From positions 1 to 64,000 of the forward strand of contig JBFMHA010000005.1 in the NCBI GenBank assembly GCA_040753075.1: 64,000 bases of DNA, written 5' to 3'. Position 1 is the first letter of the stretch. Every line of letters starts with the position of its first letter. The DNA comes from UBA6814 sp040753075 (GTDB taxonomy: Bacteria > Desulfobacterota > Desulfovibrionia > Desulfovibrionales > Desulfovibrionaceae). This document shows positions 8,188 through 18,810 of this stretch, in pieces. The notes under the pieces are model-generated. The model saw only the letters and a list, made by a program, of their open reading frames with translations. It did not search any database and was not told the origin of the DNA. The translations under genes and the position numbers were made by a program.

Positions 8188-9771
8188 CTACCACTCGAAA
8201 TCCAGGCTGATCTTCGGCCCGCCCGGCAGCACCAGCGGCGACGGCACCAGTTCGATCTTGAGGGGGAGCAGGCCGCCCGGCTGGCCCTGGCCTAACGTCG
8301 CCTGGAAGGTCTGGGGGGCGAGGGGGCCGAGGGGGGGCCAGAGGGTGGTGAAGGATGCGTTGATCTGCCGCTCGGTCTCTTCCCGGGTGGAGTGGTGGTT
8401 GAGCCTGCCCCGCAGGTGGTAGACGTGCCGGGTGACGAGGTTCAGGAACAGGGCGTAGTTGAGCGGCGCGCCGCCCACCGTGCCGGCGCGGGGGGCGATG
8501 GCGCGGGCCTCGCGCTTGACGCCCAGAAGCGGCAGCAGCCCGGCCTCGGCCAGTTGCACCGCGCGGCGGTCCGAGAATCCGTATTCCGTGGGCGAGTCGG
8601 CCTCGCCCGCGCCCGCGGGCAGATGCACGTCCAGGCCGCGGCCCAGCGTGAAGGCCCCGGCCCAGCCGCTGGCCTGCGCCGCGTCCGCGGCCATGGCCCC
8701 CAGGGCCCAGACCGGCGCGGCCCAGCTGGGCTCGGCCTCGGTCAGGCCGCAGTCCGTGGGGTTGCCCGGCCCGTACTGGGGCCGGGCCAGGAACCGGCCC
8801 ATCAGCAGCGCGAACCAGGCTGAGTCCGCGGAGGTGCGCAGCTTGCGCCAGGGGATGTAGGCCGGGCCGTCCAGCAGGCTCGGGATGCCCGGCAACCCGT
8901 CGAAATCCTTCCAGTCCCTGAGGTGGAGGAACCCGGTGTCCGCCCAGGCCGCCACCGGGGTCACGAACCTCCCGCCCAGCGCGGCCAGCCGCGCCATGCG
9001 GCCCGCGCCCACCTGGCTCGCGTCCAGGGGCGCGTCCAGCAGCACCAGGGACGCGGACTCGGTGGCCATGAGCACCTCCAGGGTGTTCAGGCACTTGTCC
9101 AGGCGCCGGGCGCCGGCCGGGGCCACGGCCAGGGTGCAGCGGCCGCCGGGGCCGAAGGCCGGACGCCGCGCCAGCATCTCCACCCCGCGCCAGGCCGCCT
9201 CCATGCGCCGGAATCCCGGGTCCGAGAACGCCAGGCCCAGGACCTCCCGCCGGCGGGCCAGCACCTTGTCCTTCCAGGCCAGGGCCTGGGCGCGGTCCGA
9301 GTCCGCCGCGCCGGGCGCGTCCACCATGGCGAACAACTGGTCAGCGGCCGAGCCGCCTCCCGCCGCGGGCTTCTGCGGCGCGGCGGCCTGCGGCGCGGGC
9401 AGGGCCAGGTTGAGGCCGGGCCAGTCCGCGAGCTTCGCATGGATGTCCGCCGCCGCGGTCCCCGCGGCCAGGGCCTGGTCCACGAAGGCCGCGGCCCGCG
9501 CGGCCTCGGCCGCCAGGCCCGAGTCGCCGCCGAAGGTGTCGGGGTGGAAGTCCGCCATCCGGGCGAAGGAGAACCCCAGCACGCCCTGCGGATTCAGGGC
9601 CGCCGGGACCTGCAGCGCGAGCGTGGGCTCCAGGGCGGCCACCACCGCGTCCAGGTTCTCGGCCGTGACCGTCACCGAGGGCCGGGGCGGGGCGTCGTCT
9701 CCGGCCAGCGGGGCCAGGGCCAGGACGGCGAAGGGGGCGGTGTCCACGGAGGCAGGGGGCGTGGGTGGCAT
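8188..9771 (-). CDS. Fused TssB-TssC-like contractile sheath protein (T6SS)
   Basis: 527 aa. Residues 10-25 (APFAVLALAPLAGDD) and 31-80 (ending ARMADFHPDTF) match the start and the DFxPe motif of the small sheath subunit TssB. An Ala/Pro/Gly linker spans about 121-142. From about 165 the protein carries large-subunit TssC hallmarks: FRRMEAAWRGVEML (187-200), VTPVAAWADTGFLHL, an ARPQYG element in place of the usual RLPYG, and EYGFSDRRAVQLAEAGLLPL. Sheath subunits normally are two proteins of about 170 and 490 aa, so this is a shortened fusion. GGAGAC lies upstream of the ATG. It is downstream of two putative cargo genes on the same strand. Whether it builds a full sheath or is an accessory is unknown. 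Confidence 0.8.
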   Translation of the reverse strand: MPPTPPASVDTAPFAVLALAPLAGDDAPPRPSVTVTAENLDAVVAALEPTLALQVPAALNPQGVLGFSFARMADFHPDTFGGDSGLAAEAARAAAFVDQALAAGTAAADIHAKLADWPGLNLALPAPQAAAPQKPAAGGGSAADQLFAMVDAPGAADSDRAQALAWKDKVLARRREVLGLAFSDPGFRRMEAAWRGVEMLARRPAFGPGGRCTLAVAPAGARRLDKCLNTLEVLMATESASLVLLDAPLDASQVGAGRMARLAALGGRFVTPVAAWADTGFLHLRDWKDFDGLPGIPSLLDGPAYIPWRKLRTSADSAWFALLMGRFLARPQYGPGNPTDCGLTEAEPSWAAPVWALGAMAADAAQASGWAGAFTLGRGLDVHLPAGAGEADSPTEYGFSDRRAVQLAEAGLLPLLGVKREARAIAPRAGTVGGAPLNYALFLNLVTRHVYHLRGRLNHHSTREETERQINASFTTLWPPLGPLAPQTFQATLGQGQPGGLLPLKIELVPSPLVLPGGPKISLDFEW

Positions 9772-9862
9772 GCGGGTCTCCAGCTACAGGTAGTCGAGGG
9801 TGTCGTGAGCGCCGGATAGGTGCGCCGGGACTCGGCGGCCTTGCTTGGGCGCGCGGGCGTCA

Positions 9863-11551
9863 TTACCTGAAATCTTCAGAGGATATCCCCTTCAGGCTCT
9901 TGCCCTTCATGGCCTGCTTGGCCTGGATGAGCTTCTTCCGGTCCTCGGCGTTCCTCATCTTGGGCATGTCGGGAATCTCGAACAGGGAGTTGTTGATGAA
10001 CTTGTCGCAGGACGCGACGAGAGGGTCTATATACTTCTTCTTCATGAGCTCCACGTCGTCCATCCAGCCGGGGTTGCCGAACTGGATCGTGGACATGGCC
10101 AGGATGTCGCTCAGGGTGGAGCAGCGGATCATGTAGCATCCGGCCAGGGGATAGGCTTCGAACAGGCGGAAGTCCAGCTTGTCGGGGTCGCTCAATATCT
10201 TGTTGGCCTTGATGACCTCGATGATCTCTATGCCCAGGTACAGGAGCTTCTGGGCCAGGTTGGCCGCGGCGTTGGCCGCGGCGATGCAGGGCCCGGTGGC
10301 CGCGCCCATGTCTGCGAAGGCGCCGGCGACCTGGGTTCCGAACACCGCGGTGTCCTTGAGCGCCATGACCGACTGGGTGGCCAGGTCCACCTTGAGCAGT
10401 TTCATGACGGCGTCGAAGGCCTTCTGGGGGTCGCCCTTCTCGAAGGCGATCTTGCACTGCTTCTGCTTGTGGAGGGTATGGGCGGCCTTGGCCACCCCGC
10501 CCCACTTGAAGACAAGGCCCACGGCGCCCACCCCCAGGCTCACGAAGGGGACGAAGTTGGCGACGATGCTCTCGATCTTCAGGTCGCGGATCAGGAACAC
10601 TACGTCCAGGGGCAGTTGGCCCGAACTGACGACAGCGGGGAGGTTCAGCAGGTCGGTGAGCACGAAGTCGTAGGAAGCCTGCGCCGCGCCCCCGAGGTCT
10701 TTGGCGCCCTTGACGAAGTCGGGAAGCGGGACGGCTTTGCCCACTCCCGCTATCGTCTTGCCCACGGATATTGTCTTGCTGCCCAGTTTGAAGACCTCCG
10801 AGCCCACGCCCGCCACCTTGCCCGCTTTGCCGAGGGCGCCGAAAGCCGAGCCCACGGGTTTGCGGATTCCCGTTATGGCCTGGCTTCCCGTCCCCACGAG
10901 ATTCCGGATGTTCCCCTTGGCGTTGCGGGGATGCCTGATGGCGTCGTACTTGGCCTGGTTGTGCTCGCGCACGGCGTTCCACGCGGTGCGGGTCTTGTTC
11001 TGGAAATCGGTGGTCCCGGCCTTGATCTCGTCGAGCAGAAGCTTGGTGTTCTTGAGGTGGCCGAGGATCTTGAGCCGCACCCGCTTGTCCTTGAAGAGGG
11101 TGTGCAGGGCCTTCTTGCGCGCCTCCTCCATGACCTCGTAGGCCTTGGTCTCTTCCTGGGACATGGGGGTGGGCAGGCCCGGGGCGAAGGCCAGCAGGCG
11201 CAGGCGCTCCACGATGCCGTTCTTGTTGCGCGCGCTGTGTTTCCAGTTGTCCACGCCCTTCCAGCGGATCCATTCGTTGATGGCCGTGCGCAGCTTGCGC
11301 AGGGTGTCTTGGGAATACTTGGAATTCTCATGGTTCTTGAGGGCCTTGTCCACCGCCTTGAGCCTGGCGCTGCGCGGGCGCCGCCAGTCCAGCGCGGATT
11401 CGTCCATCCACTGCTTGTAGGTCATGAAATGCTGCCCGACGGACTCCTCGGGCAGCACTTCCGGCTTTGTGTTCAGGCCCTTGATCACCTGCTGGTGCTG
11501 CGGCCCGCGGGCAACGATCTGTTCCAGTCCGGGAGGCACGGTGAGTGACAT
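9863..11551 (-). CDS. Putative T6SS-associated cargo/effector, paralog 1
   Basis: 562 aa from the ATG at 11551, preceded by AAGGA; an in-frame ATG 26 codons upstream lacks a good site. Not assigned to a family. Three zones are visible by comparison with its paralog at 11810-13270: a conserved basic helical N-terminal part (about 40-165, TYKxWM...DKALK, LRTAIN(E/D)WIR), a divergent Gly-rich centre (about 165-320), and a conserved C-terminal part (about 325-562). The last contains a membrane-like helix (VPFVSLGVGAVGLVFKW, 334-350) and YPLAGCYMIRCSxLSDI, FGNPGWMDD and NNSLFEIPDMPK. A hydrophobic helix with variable centre is compatible with a pore-forming effector, but this is inference. The fused sheath gene follows directly. 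Confidence 0.75.
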   Translation of the reverse strand: MSLTVPPGLEQIVARGPQHQQVIKGLNTKPEVLPEESVGQHFMTYKQWMDESALDWRRPRSARLKAVDKALKNHENSKYSQDTLRKLRTAINEWIRWKGVDNWKHSARNKNGIVERLRLLAFAPGLPTPMSQEETKAYEVMEEARKKALHTLFKDKRVRLKILGHLKNTKLLLDEIKAGTTDFQNKTRTAWNAVREHNQAKYDAIRHPRNAKGNIRNLVGTGSQAITGIRKPVGSAFGALGKAGKVAGVGSEVFKLGSKTISVGKTIAGVGKAVPLPDFVKGAKDLGGAAQASYDFVLTDLLNLPAVVSSGQLPLDVVFLIRDLKIESIVANFVPFVSLGVGAVGLVFKWGGVAKAAHTLHKQKQCKIAFEKGDPQKAFDAVMKLLKVDLATQSVMALKDTAVFGTQVAGAFADMGAATGPCIAAANAAANLAQKLLYLGIEIIEVIKANKILSDPDKLDFRLFEAYPLAGCYMIRCSTLSDILAMSTIQFGNPGWMDDVELMKKKYIDPLVASCDKFINNSLFEIPDMPKMRNAEDRKKLIQAKQAMKGKSLKGISSEDFR

Positions 11552-11635
11552 GGCGCGGTTCCTTGCTTGCTGCGTTTTATGGAGAGAGGGCTCTGTTGCA
11601 GGCGCACTCGGCGCGTTGACCTTCACCATACATCT

Positions 11636-11759
11636 GCGTCCAGGTTCTCGGCCGTGACCGCCGCCGAGGGCCGGGGCGGGCGTCGTCTCCGGCCAGGGGG
11701 GGCTGGGCCAGGACGGCGAAGGGAGCGGTATCCCCGGAAGCAGGGGGCGTGAGGGGCAT
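11636..11759 (-). pseudogene. Broken 5' fragment of a second fused sheath gene
   Basis: Read on the minus strand from the ATG at 11759, the first codons give MPLTPPASGDTAPFAVLA, nearly identical to the start of the sheath protein at 9771. A one-base loss (GCGGGCG here, GCGGGGCG at the intact gene) shifts the frame after about 27 codons. Nucleotide similarity, including the GGAGAC ribosome-binding site, continues to about 11636 and then stops. It lies between the two cargo paralogs, where a full sheath gene would stand if the cargo-sheath unit had been tandemly duplicated. Confidence 0.85.
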
Positions 11760-11772
11760 GGGCGTCTCCGGC

Positions 11773-11792
11773 GCGGACGGATATCCGTCCGC
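11773..11792. repeat. Perfect 20-bp palindrome between cargo paralog 2 and the sheath fragment
   Basis: GCGGACGGATATCCGTCCGC reads identically on both strands. It lies 17 bases after the stop of the upstream paralog (minus strand) and just upstream of the pseudogene ribosome-binding site. No U-tract follows. It could be an operator, a recombination scar or a structured mRNA end. The equivalent gap before the intact sheath gene lacks it. Confidence 0.7.
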
Positions 11793-11809
11793 AGATTCGT
11801 GCTGCGGCT

Positions 11810-13270
11810 CTAGTTCTTGAAATCCTCGCAGGACAACCCTGTCAAGTCCATGCCCTTCATGGCCTTCTGGGCCTGCTTCTTCAGTTTCTCCATCTCCGGG
11901 CTGTTGCGCTTGGGCATGTCCGGAATCTCGAACAGGGAGTTCCCGATGAACCGATCGCAGTGCTTGATCATGGGATCGATGTAGCGCTTCTTCATGTCCT
12001 CGATGTCGTCCATCCATCCCGGGTTGCCGAACTGCATCAGAGACATGTGAACGATATCCGAGAGGTCGGAGCACCTGATCATGTAGCACCCGGCCAGTGG
12101 ATAGGTCTCGAAGAGCTTGAAGTCGAGGTTGTCCGGGTCGCTGAGGATCTTGTTGGCCTTGATGACTTCCTTCACCTCCCGGCCGAACAGGAACATCTGG
12201 TGGGCCAGGGTTGCGGCGGAGTTGACCGCGGCGATGGCCGGCCCCGAGAGCAGGCCCAGATCGGTGCAGGTGCCCCCGATCTGGGCCGTGAACTTGGCCG
12301 TGCTCTGGGCGGCCTGCAGGGCCTTGGAGGCCCGGTCCCGCTTGAGGCACTTCATGATGCCGTCAAAGGCCTTCTGTGGGTCGCCCATCTCGATGATGTT
12401 GCGCGAGTTCTCGGTCTTGTGGACCGAGTGGGCGGCCTTGGCCACCTGGCCCCACTTGACGAGCATGGTGACGGCTCCGACTGCGATGTTCACGAACGGG
12501 ATGAAGTCGGTGACGATCCGGTCCAGGGGGATCATGTCCTTGACCAGCTTGAGGTGGTCGAGGTTCTCGATGTCCAGAAGGTCGCCGTGCAAGAAGTTTT
12601 TGACCGCGCCAGGCGCGTCGGTTCTCAGGTTGCTCACGCCGGTGCCCGCTGCCTTGATCCCCTTGGCGAGGATCGGCGCGTGGCGCGTCGTGGTGGTCCC
12701 GTGACCGGAGGCGATAGCCATGGACTCCTCGAATTTCTTGTGGGCCTTCTTGACCTTGTAGGCTGCGCTGGCGCCATTCATGATTGCGCTCATGATCTTG
12801 AGTTGGACGTGCTTGCCCTCGAACACCCGACGCAGGACCTTTCTGCGGGACTCCTCCATGAATTCGAAGGCTTCGACCTCCTCCTTGGTCATGGGCGTGG
12901 GCAGGCCGGGGAATGCCCAGGTCCGCAGGCGCTCCACGATGAATCCGTTCTCCTTGGTGTTGCGCTTGCTGTTCTTCCAGTTGTAGGCCCCCTTGGAGCG
13001 GATCCAGTCGTTGATGGCCGTGCGCAGCTCCCGGTAATTGGCCTGAGAATGGTTGTTGTCCAGAGCCTTGAGCGCTTTGTCAATGCGCTTGAGCTTCGAG
13101 CTGCGCGGATGGCTTCTGCCCAGCTTGGTGGCGGCCATCCACTCTTTGTAGGTGATTTCCTCCTGGGTCAACTCCCCTTTGAGGCGCTCCACGGGCTTGA
13201 CCAGTCTCTGTTGCGGACCTTTCCGGAGGTCCTGTTCCAGTTGGCGAAGGAATTCGCTTTTTGGAGGCAT
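11810..13270 (-). CDS. Putative T6SS-associated cargo/effector, paralog 2
   Basis: 486 aa from the ATG at 13270, preceded by GAAGGA; the frame is open further upstream, but that part is AT-rich and reads as leader. Clearly homologous to the 562-aa protein at 9863-11551. Shared blocks are TYKEWM...DKALK, AINDWIRSKGAYNWK, LPTPMTKEEVEAFEFMEE, DFIPFVNIAVGAVTMLVKW (membrane-like helix), VIKANKILSDPDNLDFKLFE, YPLAGCYMIRCSDLSDI and NSLFEIPDMPK. It lacks the long Gly-rich central segment of paralog 1 and has a different centre (about 170-250). The family is unknown. The pattern of constant ends and variable middle suggests a delivery region plus a variable part. Confidence 0.75.
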   Translation of the reverse strand: MPPKSEFLRQLEQDLRKGPQQRLVKPVERLKGELTQEEITYKEWMAATKLGRSHPRSSKLKRIDKALKALDNNHSQANYRELRTAINDWIRSKGAYNWKNSKRNTKENGFIVERLRTWAFPGLPTPMTKEEVEAFEFMEESRRKVLRRVFEGKHVQLKIMSAIMNGASAAYKVKKAHKKFEESMAIASGHGTTTTRHAPILAKGIKAAGTGVSNLRTDAPGAVKNFLHGDLLDIENLDHLKLVKDMIPLDRIVTDFIPFVNIAVGAVTMLVKWGQVAKAAHSVHKTENSRNIIEMGDPQKAFDGIMKCLKRDRASKALQAAQSTAKFTAQIGGTCTDLGLLSGPAIAAVNSAATLAHQMFLFGREVKEVIKANKILSDPDNLDFKLFETYPLAGCYMIRCSDLSDIVHMSLMQFGNPGWMDDIEDMKKRYIDPMIKHCDRFIGNSLFEIPDMPKRNSPEMEKLKKQAQKAMKGMDLTGLSCEDFKN

Positions 13271-13562
13271 GGCTACCACGTCCTTCAGTTGTGAGGATAC
13301 ACCCATCCATGGGCTTGTGCGCAGGGGATGCGACAGGCCCATGAGGCGTGGGCGGGGGAGGGTGTGATCTGCGGAGCAACCGATAGCTGACGCAACTGTA
13401 CAAATAAAAGGACATTTCGTCCACACAGAAACGCCAGATGGCGTCGTAAAGTCTGGAAAAGGTATGTTCAAGGTCGGAGTAATGCGTTAATAACCACCTG
13501 GACTACCCGGCACGCCCGGCCATAGGGCGTCTCCGTATATCGGCGCAACGCGCGGAGAACAC

Positions 13563-14162
13563 ATGCGCCTGACCCTCACCCTCAAGGGCTCCTGCGGCGA
13601 GATGGGCCTCAGCTTCCTCACCGACGAGCAGAAGCGGCGCTTGGCCTCGGGCGAGCTCGAGCCCTACGCCGCCATCGGCGACTGGTTCCTGGGCGACGAC
13701 GGGTTCGGCGACTACAGCCTCATCCTGCACAAGCCCTTCACCGCGGCGGCCGAGCTGGACGGCAGGCCGGTGGACATCCGGAAGGCGGAGAAGGTCCTGG
13801 TGGAGCGGCCGCGGGGCTGGAAGCGCTCCCTCTACGCCATGCGCGGGGAGTACGACTGGATGGCCGTGCTCGGCTACGACGACGACCCCGGGGCCATCGT
13901 GTTCACCTGGAGCGAGGTGGAGGACTTCGACCCGGCCCGGCTGGCCTTCCTGGCCGACCGCTGGGACAAGGTGCTGGAGACGCCGGGCTACCTGGTGCTG
14001 CGCGAGGTGCTCTACGCCGGCCGCCGCGCGGACGAGACCGGCGTGGCCGAACACGGAGGCAGCCCCACCCTCTGGCCCCCGCGCTACATCTCCATCGCCG
14101 AGGTCCGCGCCCGCTCCGAGGGCGAGATATACAACCCGGACCGGGACGGCGAGGCGCTGTAG
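13563..14162 (+). CDS. Hypothetical protein divergent from the cargo genes
   Basis: 199 aa, acidic, soluble, no signal peptide or membrane segment. Not recognised. It is rich in Trp/Tyr/Asp patches such as IGDWFLGDDGFGDYSLILHK and FTWSEVEDFDPARLAFLADRW. GGAGA precedes the ATG. It is transcribed away from the effector-like genes across a gap of about 290 bases that is AT-richer than its surroundings, so promoters for both directions probably lie there. An immunity or regulatory role for the T6SS cargo is possible from position only. Confidence 0.65.
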   Translation: MRLTLTLKGSCGEMGLSFLTDEQKRRLASGELEPYAAIGDWFLGDDGFGDYSLILHKPFTAAAELDGRPVDIRKAEKVLVERPRGWKRSLYAMRGEYDWMAVLGYDDDPGAIVFTWSEVEDFDPARLAFLADRWDKVLETPGYLVLREVLYAGRRADETGVAEHGGSPTLWPPRYISIAEVRARSEGEIYNPDRDGEAL

Positions 14163-14184
14163 GGGGCGAGGAGAAGGAGGGGGA

Positions 14185-14226
14185 GCGCGCCGCCCCTGGC
14201 GCGCAGCGGGCTGTTTTTCAACAGCC
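14185..14226. terminator. Two adjacent hairpins between convergent genes
   Basis: The first stem is GCGCGCC/GGCGCGC (14185-14204). The second is GGCTGTT-TTTC-AACAGCC (14209-14226), which carries the TTTTTCAACAG end seen in the dispersed repeat family. They lie between the stops of the 199-aa protein and the heptose enzyme and probably end transcription from both sides. Origin of the second hairpin from a repeat end is inferred. Confidence 0.6.
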
Positions 14227-14228
14227 TG

Positions 14229-14723
14229 TCATGCCGTGCGTCCCGACTTCCCGACGATCCGCCGGATGGCCTCGGTGGTGGAGAATCCCGGCAGCAGGGG
14301 CAGGCTCGCCACCCGGCCGCCGCGGGACTCCACCAGGTCGCGGCCCACGATCTTCTCCACGGGCCAGTCGCCGCCCTTGGCCAGCACGTCGGGCAGCACC
14401 TCCCCCAGGATCTCGTACGGGGTGTCCTCGTGGAACGAGGTCACCAGGTCCACGCAGTCCAGGTGGGCGAGCACGAACATGCGCTCGGCCAGGGGCGTGA
14501 CCGGACGGCTGGGGCCCTTGAGCCGGCCGACGGACTCGTCCGAGTTCACCGCCACCAGGAGCAGGTCGCCCAGGGCCCGGCAGCGGGCCAGCAGGTCGCA
14601 GTGGCCCGGGTGCAGCAGGTCGAAGCAGCCGTTGGTGAAGACCAGGCGCCTGCCCCGGCGCAGTTCGGCCAGGCGGGCCGGCAGGGCGGCGCGGTCCAGG
14701 ACTTTCGGGTGGGCCAGGTTCAT
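14229..14723 (-). CDS. rfaE2: D-glycero-beta-D-manno-heptose-1-phosphate adenylyltransferase (RfaE2/HldE C-domain)
   Basis: 164 aa, the usual length of the stand-alone adenylyltransferase. The nucleotidyltransferase motif FTNGCFDLLHPGH carries the HxGH catalytic pair, and VNSDESVGRLKGPSRPV plus LVESRGGRVASLPLLPGFSTT near the C-terminus are typical of RfaE2. It makes ADP-heptose for lipopolysaccharide core in the cytoplasm. The kinase half (RfaE1/HldA) is not nearby. The ATG overlaps the stop of the upstream Cys-cluster gene (ATGA), so translation is coupled. Confidence 0.93.
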   Translation of the reverse strand: MNLAHPKVLDRAALPARLAELRRGRRLVFTNGCFDLLHPGHCDLLARCRALGDLLLVAVNSDESVGRLKGPSRPVTPLAERMFVLAHLDCVDLVTSFHEDTPYEILGEVLPDVLAKGGDWPVEKIVGRDLVESRGGRVASLPLLPGFSTTEAIRRIVGKSGRTA

Positions 14724-15523
14724 CGCTTGGGCCGCAGGGTCGGGGTGGGGCCGAACAGGAGCATCTCCAGCCAGTCCAGGGCGAAGTCCAGTCGGGCCTC
14801 CTCGTCGGCCAGCACCGCGGCGCGGCGCTCCCCGGGCATGTCCATCCGGTCCAGGACCTTCATGTCCGCCAGGAACCGGGCGAAGGCGTCCTGCTGGTAC
14901 AGGGCGAGCAGGGCCATGTTGGCGTGCCGGGGGGGGACCGGCCGGCCGGAATCCCTGATGCGGGCCATGAGGGCCATGACCCGGTCGTTGGCCGCATTGT
15001 AGGCCGGCAGGCCCTGGTCCGAGAGCCAGGTGTCCGAGGTCCATTCGGTGGGCTGCTCGAAGCCGCGGCAGTGCGGCTCCTGGACCAGGAAGAACCGCTC
15101 CCGCACCGCGCCCGGAGCGCCGTCCGCGTCGGGCCGGGTGGCCCGGCCCAGGGGGTAGGTGCGGCAGGCCCCGGGCCGGTCGGCATAGACCGAGCAGCCC
15201 TCCGCGCGCAGGAAGGGGCAGGGCTTGCCCGGCGCGTCCAGCATCCGCAGCCGCAGCAGGGGCAGGCCGGTGTCCGGGGCCACGGCCAGGTCCGCGCGGC
15301 CCTCGATGAAGGCCCGGCTGTCCTCGCCCAGGGCGCGGCGCAGGCGCAGCACGTCGTAGGGCGTGAGCATGAGGTTCAGGTCCGAGCAGCAGGCCCCGAA
15401 ACAGGGCACGCCGGGGTGGCAGGCGAACCGGAAGGACTGGCCGGGCCCGATCTCGGGCAGGCTGTCCAGGAAGGCCTGGGTCTGGTCCGCGTCGGCATCC
15501 CGGCAGGGTTGGGCAGGGGGCAT
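14720..15523 (-). CDS. YkgJ-family cysteine-cluster protein
   Basis: 267 aa starting at the ATG at 15523. Early cysteines sit in CHPGVPCFGACCSDLNLML (about 35-53), followed by PCPFLRAEGCSVYADRPGACRTYPLG, giving the C-x3-CC / C-x(n)-C-x(n)-C...YP pattern of YkgJ/UPF0153 proteins, which bind zinc or iron-sulfur. The exact reaction is unknown. Related proteins are frequent in sulfate reducers. It is cotranscribed with rfaE2 through a 4-base overlap, which hints at, but does not prove, an envelope link. Confidence 0.85.
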   Translation of the reverse strand: MPPAQPCRDADADQTQAFLDSLPEIGPGQSFRFACHPGVPCFGACCSDLNLMLTPYDVLRLRRALGEDSRAFIEGRADLAVAPDTGLPLLRLRMLDAPGKPCPFLRAEGCSVYADRPGACRTYPLGRATRPDADGAPGAVRERFFLVQEPHCRGFEQPTEWTSDTWLSDQGLPAYNAANDRVMALMARIRDSGRPVPPRHANMALLALYQQDAFARFLADMKVLDRMDMPGERRAAVLADEEARLDFALDWLEMLLFGPTPTLRPKR

Positions 15524-15680
15524 GGGAACTCCGGCAATGGGCTGCGGCCGGGCGGCCGCGCAAGGCGGAGAGTTCCCCGGGGCGGCCGAAAAGTCAAGCC
15601 GGCCGCCGGTCCGGCCGGGCCTTGCGCAACGGGCGGCGGAGCCGTAATAATGGAGGGATACTCGAATGGAGGAATACGAC

Positions 15681-16268
15681 ATGCGGAGTTCGATGCGGAT
15701 TCTGGTCCTGGCCCTGGCGGCCCTGGCGGCCCTGGGGGCCGGATGCGCCCAGAAGGACAGCGGCCTGACCCTGCGCTATGCCCCGGTGGGGCGGGATGTC
15801 GGCGAGTGCAAGGCGGCCGTGGGCGTGGGCCAGATCCGGGACGGCCGGGGCGGCATGAAGGCCATCGGCGACCGGGACCAGACGGTCAAATACTATCCCC
15901 TGGGCCCGGCGGTGACCGACTGGGTCCACGAGGCCCTGGTGGTGGAGTTCAAGGCCCGCGGATGCGAGGCCGCCGCCTATTCCCCGGGCTCGCCCTTCAG
16001 CGCCGACTGGGTGGTGAACGGCGAGGTGCTCAGCACCTACCTGAGCCAGACCGGCATGCTCGGCTCCAAGCTGCACCTGAAGATGCGGTTCTTCCTGGAC
16101 CGCGCCCTGGACGCCTCCGGGCGGCACGTGTTCCAGAAGACCTACGAGGGAACCTGGGAGCGCACCGCGCTGAACTTCTCCCAGGAGCGCAACGAGGCCC
16201 TGTTCCAGGAGGCCCTGGGCGACCTCCTGCGGGACGTGGTCCCCGAACTGGCCGCTCACATGAGATAG
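15681..16268 (+). CDS. Small outer-membrane-type lipoprotein
   Basis: 195 aa from the ATG at 15681 (GGAGGA upstream); an in-frame ATG at 15666 with its own GGAGGG is an alternative that adds five residues. The N-terminus is basic, then a Leu/Ala-rich h-region and lipobox LGAGC, giving a lipidated Cys near residue 22. The mature part has a YajG/DUF4136-like feel: GVGQIRDGRGG, a central EALVVEFKARGCEAA helix, and VVNGEVLSTYLSQTG. It may be an assembly or LPS-related lipoprotein. The family assignment is not secure. Confidence 0.8.
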   Translation: MRSSMRILVLALAALAALGAGCAQKDSGLTLRYAPVGRDVGECKAAVGVGQIRDGRGGMKAIGDRDQTVKYYPLGPAVTDWVHEALVVEFKARGCEAAAYSPGSPFSADWVVNGEVLSTYLSQTGMLGSKLHLKMRFFLDRALDASGRHVFQKTYEGTWERTALNFSQERNEALFQEALGDLLRDVVPELAAHMR

Positions 16269-16313
16269 CTCCCCGCGCCGGAAGGGCGGGGCCGGAGCGG
16301 GCGGCGCGGAGGG

Positions 16314-18803
<2,490 letters not shown>

Positions 18804-18810
18804 ACCTGCC

